Of a DNA stretch of 64,000 nucleotides, positions 59,004 to 64,000 are shown one piece after another. Location of the stretch: contig JBBSTR010000005.1 in NCBI GenBank assembly GCA_038235705.1, forward strand, positions 1 to 64,000. Reading direction: 5' to 3'. The notes below the pieces were generated by a model. It made no database searches. It saw only the letters and a list, made by a program, of their open reading frames with translations, and was not told the origin of the DNA. Source of the stretch: CANKBT01 sp038235705. Lineage in GTDB: Bacteria; Actinomycetota; Actinomycetes; Mycobacteriales; SCTD01. A program made the position numbers and the translations under genes. The number at the start of each line of letters is the position of its first letter. Position 1 is the stretch's first letter.

Positions 59004-61823
59004 GTGAGCGGCGACGTGGTGAGTGCTGACGTGACGGGCGGTCCGGGATATCCGGCCGGCTGGGAGGCGGACGCAGTCCTGTCCGACGGCGGCACGGTGC
59101 ACCTGCGGCCCATCACGCCCGGCGACGCCGACCGGCTTCGGCAGTTCCACGAGCGGCTGTCGCCGGAAACCGTCTACAACCGCTTCTTCACCCCGGTCCG
59201 TTCGCTGTCCGCCCGCGACGTCGAGCGCTTCACGACGGTGGACCACGACGAGCGAGCAGCGGTCGTCGCCATCCTGCGGGACCAGATCGTGGGCGTCGTT
59301 CGCTACGCCCGCCTCCCGGACCCGGACGACGCCGAGGTGGCGGTCGTCGTCGAGGACGCGCACCAGGGACGTGGTCTCGGCGGGATGCTGCTCGAGCACC
59401 TCGAGTCGGCGGCGCGTGAGCGCGGGGTCCTGCGGTTCGTCGCGGACGTGCTCCCCGGCAACCGGCGGATGCTGGCGGTGTTCCGCGCGGCCGGGTTCGA
59501 GATCACCCGCGAGCTTGCCGATGGCTACGTCGAGCTGAGCTTCCCGATCCAGGAAACCGAGGCCTCGATCGAGGTCGTCCGCGGTCGCGAGCACCGGGCC
59601 GAGGCACGCAGCGTCGCCCGGTTGCTGGCTCCGCAGGCGGTGGCAGTCGTCGGCGCGAGCCGGGAGCCTGGGACGGCAGGGCACGAGGTGTTCCGGTCGC
59701 TGCTGCACCACGGTTTTGACGGACCGGTCTACCCGATCAACCCGTTGGCGCCGCACGTGCTGAGCGTCCGCGCGTACGCCGACGTACGGGACGTGCCGGA
59801 CGAGATCGACCTCGCCGTGATCGCGGTGCCGGCCGGGCAGGTCGCCGACGCCGTACGCGCCTGCTCCGAGCAGCGCGTACGCGGGCTGGTCATCGTCTCC
59901 GGCGGGTTCCTGGACGCCGGGGAGCAGGGGCGCGAACGGCTGGACGAGGTGGTCCGGCTCGCCCGTGACGGCGGGATGCGGCTGATCGGCCCGAACGCCA
60001 TGGGCATCGTCAACACCGATCCCTCGGTGTCGCTGCACGCCACGTTCGCGCCCGGCTCCCCGCCGCACGGACGGGTCGGAGTGTTCACCCAGTCCGGTGC
60101 GCTCGCCTCGACCTTCCTCGCCCTCGCCGAGCAACGGCGCCTGGGCCTGTCGACGTTCGTGTCGATCGGGGACCGGGCGGACGTCTCCGGCAACGACCTG
60201 CTGCAGTACTGGCAGGACGACCCCGGGACCGACGTCGTCATGCTTCACCTGCAGGGCTTCGGCAACCCGCGCAAGTTCGCGCGGGTCAGCCGGCTTTTCA
60301 GCCGCACCAAGCCGGTGGTGTGCCTCAAGAGCGGGCGAGCACACGGTGACGACGCGGTCGATGCGCTGTTCGCCTCGGCCGGCGTCATCCGGGCCGACAC
60401 GCTGGCGCAGATGTTCGAGGCGGCTCAGCTGCTCACGCTGCAGCCGCTGCCGGCCGGGCCCAGGGTCGGCGTCGTCGGCACCTCGACCGCCCTGGCTGCG
60501 CTCGCCGCCGACGCGTGCCGGGCCGGAGGGCTCACGGTGCCGGAGCTGCCGGGCGGCGTGCAGCGCGCGCTGCTGCAGCTGGTCGGCACCACCGAGACGG
60601 CCAACCCGGTCGACCTCGGGCCGCTCGCCTCCGCCGCCCAGCTGCGGACCGCGCTCACCCTGGTCGCGGGCAGCGGCTGCGTGGACGCCCTGCTCGTGCT
60701 CGTGACCGCCTCCGCCGAGCACGACGCGCTCGGTGCCGCGGTCCTCGACGTGGCCCGTGAACAGGGCATCACCGTGCTCTCCAGCTTCCTCGGCGTCGAC
60801 GGGGTCCCCCCTGCGCTGGAGGTCGCTGGTGGTGGGCCGACGCCGGCCGTCGACCCGGTCGATCCGGGCGATCGGGTCGACCCGCAGAGCACCGCACCGT
60901 TGCGCCTGCGCGTCCCCACACCTGCGGTGCGGTCGGGCGCGCCGACGGGGCCGGCTCGTGGTTCCGTCCCCTCTTACGCCTCGCCGGAGTCGGCGGCGCT
61001 CGCGCTCTCGCGCGCGGTGGCCTACGCGGCCTGGCGTTCCCGACCCCTGGGGGAACAGCCGGACCTGCCCGGGTTCGAGCTGGCAGCCGTGCGCCGGGTG
61101 GTCAGCGAGCTCGACCACGACGGAGCCTGGCTGCCTGCCGACAGCGCGTCCGCGGTGCTCGCCGCCGCCGGGGTACGCGTCTGGCCGACGGAGCCGGTAC
61201 GGAGCCCCCACCAGGCCGTCAGCGCAGCCGGCCGGCTGGGCTGGCCGGTGGTGCTGAAGAGCCCCGACCCGCGTTGGCGCAACCGGACCGACGTCGGGGC
61301 CGTGCAGCTGGGGCTCGCGGACGAGGTCGAGCTGCGTTCGGCGTACGCCCGACTGTCGAACCTCACGGGGAGCCCCGAGGCGCTGCTGCAACCGACCGCC
61401 CCGCCTGGCGTGTCGACCGTGATCTCACTGGTGTCCGACCCGGCTGTCGGGCCGCTGCTGTCGCTGCGGCTCGGTGGCGTCGCGGCCGACCTGCTCGCGG
61501 ACCCGCTGACCACCACGCTCCCGCTCACCGACACCGCGGCGCTCGACCTGGTCCGCGGGATCCGCGGCGCGTCGTTGCTGGACGGTACGGACACGGCCGC
61601 GCTGGTCGACGTGCTGCTGCGCGTCGGTCGCCTGGCCGAGCAGGTGCCCGCGGTCGCCGCGCTGGTGCTGGACCCGGTGCTCGTCGGTGACCAGGGCGTG
61701 ACGGTGCTGCACGCAGGCATCCGGCTCGCGCCTCCGGCCGACGATCCCGAGCGCGGACCGAGACGGCTCGGGGGCAGCGGGCCCGCGCACCTGCGGGGTA
61801 CCGGGCCGCTGCACGTGCGATGA
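59004..61823 (+). CDS. GNAT-fused NDP-forming acyl-CoA synthetase (Pat-type protein acetyltransferase)
   Basis: Protein of 939 residues. The N-terminal GNAT domain (about residues 25-190) has VVVEDAHQGRGLGGMLLEHL. It is followed by a CoA-binding and ligase-like region starting VAVVGASREPGTAGHEVF, with FTQSGALASTFLALAEQR and CLKSGRAHGDDAVDALF, then a Pro/Asp-rich linker and an ATP-grasp-like C-terminal domain (GWPVVLKSPDPRWRN). Fusions of this kind acetylate lysines, for example of acetyl-CoA synthetase, in Streptomyces and Salmonella; the synthetase part is usually regulatory. GTG 59004 lies 7 nt after GAGACT. Confidence 0.87.
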   Translation: MSGDVVSADVTGGPGYPAGWEADAVLSDGGTVHLRPITPGDADRLRQFHERLSPETVYNRFFTPVRSLSARDVERFTTVDHDERAAVVAILRDQIVGVVRYARLPDPDDAEVAVVVEDAHQGRGLGGMLLEHLESAARERGVLRFVADVLPGNRRMLAVFRAAGFEITRELADGYVELSFPIQETEASIEVVRGREHRAEARSVARLLAPQAVAVVGASREPGTAGHEVFRSLLHHGFDGPVYPINPLAPHVLSVRAYADVRDVPDEIDLAVIAVPAGQVADAVRACSEQRVRGLVIVSGGFLDAGEQGRERLDEVVRLARDGGMRLIGPNAMGIVNTDPSVSLHATFAPGSPPHGRVGVFTQSGALASTFLALAEQRRLGLSTFVSIGDRADVSGNDLLQYWQDDPGTDVVMLHLQGFGNPRKFARVSRLFSRTKPVVCLKSGRAHGDDAVDALFASAGVIRADTLAQMFEAAQLLTLQPLPAGPRVGVVGTSTALAALAADACRAGGLTVPELPGGVQRALLQLVGTTETANPVDLGPLASAAQLRTALTLVAGSGCVDALLVLVTASAEHDALGAAVLDVAREQGITVLSSFLGVDGVPPALEVAGGGPTPAVDPVDPGDRVDPQSTAPLRLRVPTPAVRSGAPTGPARGSVPSYASPESAALALSRAVAYAAWRSRPLGEQPDLPGFELAAVRRVVSELDHDGAWLPADSASAVLAAAGVRVWPTEPVRSPHQAVSAAGRLGWPVVLKSPDPRWRNRTDVGAVQLGLADEVELRSAYARLSNLTGSPEALLQPTAPPGVSTVISLVSDPAVGPLLSLRLGGVAADLLADPLTTTLPLTDTAALDLVRGIRGASLLDGTDTAALVDVLLRVGRLAEQVPAVAALVLDPVLVGDQGVTVLHAGIRLAPPADDPERGPRRLGGSGPAHLRGTGPLHVR

Positions 61824-61837
61824 AGGCTGGTCTTCAC

Positions 61838-61843
61838 TAACGT
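61838..61843 (+). promoter_or_regulatory. -10 box of the DUF3046 gene, leaderless
   Basis: TAACGT ends 6 nt before ATG 61850. Confidence 0.55.
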
Positions 61844-61849
61844 GACGGG

Positions 61850-62044
61850 ATGCGGCTGACCGAGTTCTGGCGTCGGATGGACGTCACCTTCGGACCGTCG
61901 TACTCCCGTTCGTACGCAAGGGACCAGAGCCTCGCCGCGCTCGGCTCGCGGACGGTGGAGCAGGCGCTCGAGGACGGTGACGAGGCCAAGGCGGTCTGGC
62001 GGGCCGTGGTGGCGTCCACCACTGTGCCGCCGCACGAGCGTTAG
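61850..62044 (+). CDS. DUF3046 family protein
   Basis: Small basic protein of 64 residues: MRLTEFWRRMDVTFGPSYSR, then a helical half ending AVWRAVVASTTVPPHER. This matches DUF3046, an actinobacterial family found just upstream of recA. Function unknown. Here an SDR gene and a repeat region separate it from recA, which is unusual. Confidence 0.88.
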   Translation: MRLTEFWRRMDVTFGPSYSRSYARDQSLAALGSRTVEQALEDGDEAKAVWRAVVASTTVPPHER

Positions 62045-62045
62045 C

Positions 62046-62063
62046 CCTGCCTGACCGGGCAGG
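62046..62063 (+). terminator. Short hairpin after the DUF3046 gene
   Basis: CCTGCC (62046-62051) and GGCAGG (62058-62063) form a 6-bp stem with a 6-nt loop directly after the stop. There is no U tract; weak terminator or leader element of the SDR gene. Confidence 0.35.
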
Positions 62064-62093
62064 ACCGCTGACACATCGATTCTGAGGAGACAC

Positions 62094-62975
62094 ATGGCAG
62101 GCGTGAAGCCGCTGGAAGCCGATCTGACCGGACAGACGATCGTGATCACCGGGGCCAGCTCGGGGATCGGAGCCGCCGCCGCCGCACGGCTGCAGCGGCT
62201 GGGCGCGACGGTCGTCCCGGTGGGGCGCTCGCCGGAGAAGACCGCCACGGTCGCCCGCGGCCTCGGGGTGGACCCAGAGGTCTGCGACTTCGCCGAGCTG
62301 GGGCAGGTCCGCGCACTGGCCGACCGGCTGCTCGAGCGCTGCCCACGCATCGACGTGCTCGCCAACAACGCAGGCGGGCTGCTGTCCCGACGTCGGCTCA
62401 CCGGCGACGGCAACGAGGCGATGCTCCAGGCCAACCACCTCGGTGCGTTCCTGCTGACCTCGCTGCTCGCCGACCGGCTGATCGGTTCGGCGCCGTCCCG
62501 CGTCGTCACGACCTCGTCGGTCGGGCACTGGTTCGGCCGGGTCGACGTCGATCACCTCGACGCGCCCAAGCCAGGTCTGCTGCCGGAGAAGGTCTGGTCC
62601 TACCGGCAGTACGGCACGACCAAGCTCGAGAACGTGCTGTTCACCCGCGAGCTGCAGCACCGGCTCGGTGACCGCGGCGTCACCTCGGTGAGCTTTCACC
62701 CAGGCGCGGTCGCGACCGAGTTCGGGCGCGACGACGTCTTCGCCAAGCTGGTCTACAACACTCCGCTCAAGAAGCTCGCGACGATCACGGCGGAGGAGGG
62801 TGCGGACACGCTGGTGTGGCTCGCCTCCGCTCCGCTCGACGAGCTGACCCCTGGGGCGTACTACGTGAAGCGCAAGGTTGCCTCCACGGCTCCTTCCGCG
62901 AGCGACACCGGGCTGGCGCGCCGGCTCTGGGAGGAGTCCGTACGCCGGGTGGGGGCTGGCCTCCCGGTCGCCTGA
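62094..62975 (+). CDS. Short-chain dehydrogenase/reductase
   Basis: NAD(P)-dependent oxidoreductase of 293 residues. Classical SDR signatures are visible: cofactor motif VITGASSGIGAAAAA, LANNAGGL, the catalytic Ser in VVTTSSVGHW and the Tyr-x3-Lys in QYGTTKLENVLF. FHPGAVATEF follows. It is closest to the retinol-dehydrogenase/oxidoreductase type with unknown substrate. TGAGGAGA precedes ATG 62094. Confidence 0.9.
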   Translation: MAGVKPLEADLTGQTIVITGASSGIGAAAAARLQRLGATVVPVGRSPEKTATVARGLGVDPEVCDFAELGQVRALADRLLERCPRIDVLANNAGGLLSRRRLTGDGNEAMLQANHLGAFLLTSLLADRLIGSAPSRVVTTSSVGHWFGRVDVDHLDAPKPGLLPEKVWSYRQYGTTKLENVLFTRELQHRLGDRGVTSVSFHPGAVATEFGRDDVFAKLVYNTPLKKLATITAEEGADTLVWLASAPLDELTPGAYYVKRKVASTAPSASDTGLARRLWEESVRRVGAGLPVA

Positions 62976-63061
62976 CCGTCCGGGGCCGCGGACCCCGGGT
63001 GGCGACCAGCGCGATCGACGACGCCTCTGGTTGCCCGGAGACCGCGACGCAAGATCATCGG

Positions 63062-63125
63062 AAGATCAGCCCGTCAAGACCCCGGAATTCCGAGGCGTCA
63101 GACGGTCAAAGCTTCCGCTGATCTT
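63062..63125. repeat. Inverted repeat with 9-bp arms
   Basis: AAGATCAGC (63062-63070) and GCTGATCTT (63117-63125) are perfect complements, 46 nt apart. A second AAGATCA occurs at 63051 and an internal palindrome GGAATTCC at 63084-63091. It lies at the 3' end of the minus-strand frame and could end its transcript. Confidence 0.4.
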
Positions 63126-63382
63126 GTGCCGGTGCCGGTGCCGGTGCCGGTCCCGGTGCCGGTGCCGGTGCCCGTGCCCGTGCGTGCCAGTGGGCCGAAC
63201 CTCTGGACCGCGCGCCCGAGCAGGTTGTCCACCAGGTCGCGCCAGGTCCGTCCGTCCTCACGCAGCAGCAGGGCGCCGGGGTACGGACGGCCGTGCCGGG
63301 CGCCGGGGTGCGGACGGCCGTGCAGGGGCCGACCGTGCACTCGGGCGACGACCACGGTTGCGGCGACCTGACACTCGGCCAC
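63098..63382 (-). CDS. Repeat-rich hypothetical small protein upstream of recA
   Basis: Minus-strand frame of 94 codons with strong G/C third-position bias until its tail. The N-terminal part carries a 9-residue repeat, HGRPHPGAR then HGRPYPGAL. A central segment REDGRTWRDLVDNLLGRAVQ looks like a normal amphipathic helix. The end is a Thr-Gly run of about ten repeats encoded by a hexanucleotide tract. No family is recognised. It diverges from recA, and its start lies 37 bp upstream of the LexA box. Confidence 0.35.
   Translation of the reverse strand: MAECQVAATVVVARVHGRPLHGRPHPGARHGRPYPGALLLREDGRTWRDLVDNLLGRAVQRFGPLARTGTGTGTGTGTGTGTGTGTRSAEALTV
63126..63185. repeat. Hexanucleotide tandem repeat
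   Basis: About ten 6-bp units, mostly GTGCCG, with one GTCCCG and the last ones GTGCCC, GTGCCC and GTGCGT. The unit is a multiple of three, so copy-number change would not shift a reading frame. Confidence 0.85.
63271..63340. repeat. 27-bp tandem repeat
   Basis: Two full copies (63271-63297 and 63298-63324) of a unit beginning GGGCGCCGGGGT and ending GGACGGCCGTGC differ at two bases; a shorter degenerate third copy ends near 63340. Confidence 0.8.
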
Positions 63383-63418
63383 CCTGATTCTGGAGGCCCG
63401 CGGCGTGTCGCGTGCATC

Positions 63419-63430
63419 GAACGCCTGTTC
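63419..63430. promoter_or_regulatory. LexA (SOS) box of recA
   Basis: GAACGCCTGTTC is a perfect match to the Gram-positive/actinobacterial LexA operator GAAC-N4-GTTC. It sits 4 bp upstream of the predicted recA -10 box, so LexA binding would block transcription until DNA damage. Confidence 0.88.
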
Positions 63431-63434
63431 GTCC

Positions 63435-63440
63435 TAGGGT
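63435..63440 (+). promoter_or_regulatory. recA -10 box
   Basis: TAGGGT would start transcription near 63447, leaving a leader of about 100 nt with AGGAGA just upstream of the GTG start. Confidence 0.6.
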
Positions 63441-63550
63441 CAGATCCTGTCCGGGTGTCCACAGGGCCCGCCGCGCCGACGCGTTCTGTCGGAGGGCGCT
63501 CCTAGCGTCACCGCCGATCGGACATCCACCGACGACCCCAGGAGACATCG

Positions 63551-64000
<450 letters not shown>

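Larger units (their letters stand above)
62976..63550. other. 575-bp region between the SDR gene and recA
   Basis: Holds a 9-bp inverted repeat, a hexanucleotide tract, a 27-bp tandem repeat, a possible minus-strand gene and the recA promoter with a LexA box; each is listed separately. No other gene is evident. Confidence 0.6.

Noticed and set aside
63126..63340. CRISPR-like array
   Set aside because: Units are directly abutting 6- and 27-bp tandem repeats with no spacers, and no cas genes are near.

Overview
The window is very GC-rich DNA (roughly 70% by eye) with dense, mostly co-directional genes, many GTG starts and many ATGA/GTGA stop-start overlaps. The core gene order ribF-rpsO-pnp-pepR-dapB ... 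thyX-dapA-rnj-ftsK-rimO-pgsA-cinA-clgR-pspA ... DUF3046-recA is the conserved chromosomal backbone of Actinomycetota, so this is a chromosome segment of an actinomycete. A tmsA-tmsB pair for 10-methyl branched fatty acids fits that class. The order cannot be fixed by eye; a Frankia/Geodermatophilus/Kineosporia-like lineage is a guess. No tRNA, rRNA, transposase, prophage or CRISPR array was seen.

Layout. 1-3851 (minus): a YnjBCD-type ABC importer, cut by the left edge. 3950-7256 (plus): a tightly overlapping operon of a VTT-domain membrane protein, a CDP-alcohol phosphatidyltransferase, a radical SAM enzyme and a small membrane protein; this is the best candidate for an uncharacterised lipid-modifying pathway. 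7270-7331: a long hairpin. 7429-9218: a hypothetical protein and a flavoprotein. 9229-16325: ribF, rpsO, pnp, pepR, dapB and two membrane proteins. 16333-19010: map facing an XRE regulator, a C39-like lipoprotein and an orphan ParA. 19011-24535: accessory enzymes (DUF2461, acetyltransferases, aldehyde dehydrogenase, methyltransferase, YcaQ-type glycosylase). 24593-37944: thyX, a PAS-GGDEF-EAL protein, dapA, rnj, ftsK, rimO, pgsA, cinA, clgR, a TetR gene and pspA. 37973-39727: two tandem Nei-type glycosylases. 40034-42638: tmsAB. 42683-46666: a Sco1/CtaG/DyP respiratory and copper cluster. 46642-50587: a CDF transporter, an MFS pump with its TetR, and PPK2. 50803-54242: a sugar ABC importer. 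54269-61823: Lhr helicase and a GNAT-acyl-CoA synthetase fusion. 61850-64000: DUF3046, an SDR, a repeat-rich region and the start of recA behind a perfect LexA box.

The genes connect through shared themes. DapB and DapA make diaminopimelate for the wall; PgsA, TmsAB and the 3950-7256 operon act on membrane lipids; ClgR and PspA form an envelope-stress pair; PNPase and RNase J process RNA; RecA, Lhr, YcaQ and the Nei pair repair DNA.

A recurrent regulatory pattern is a TANNNT -10 box ending 6-7 nt before an ATG or GTG start, implying leaderless transcripts for at least ten genes. In three cases the stop codon of the upstream gene is the first half of the -10 box.
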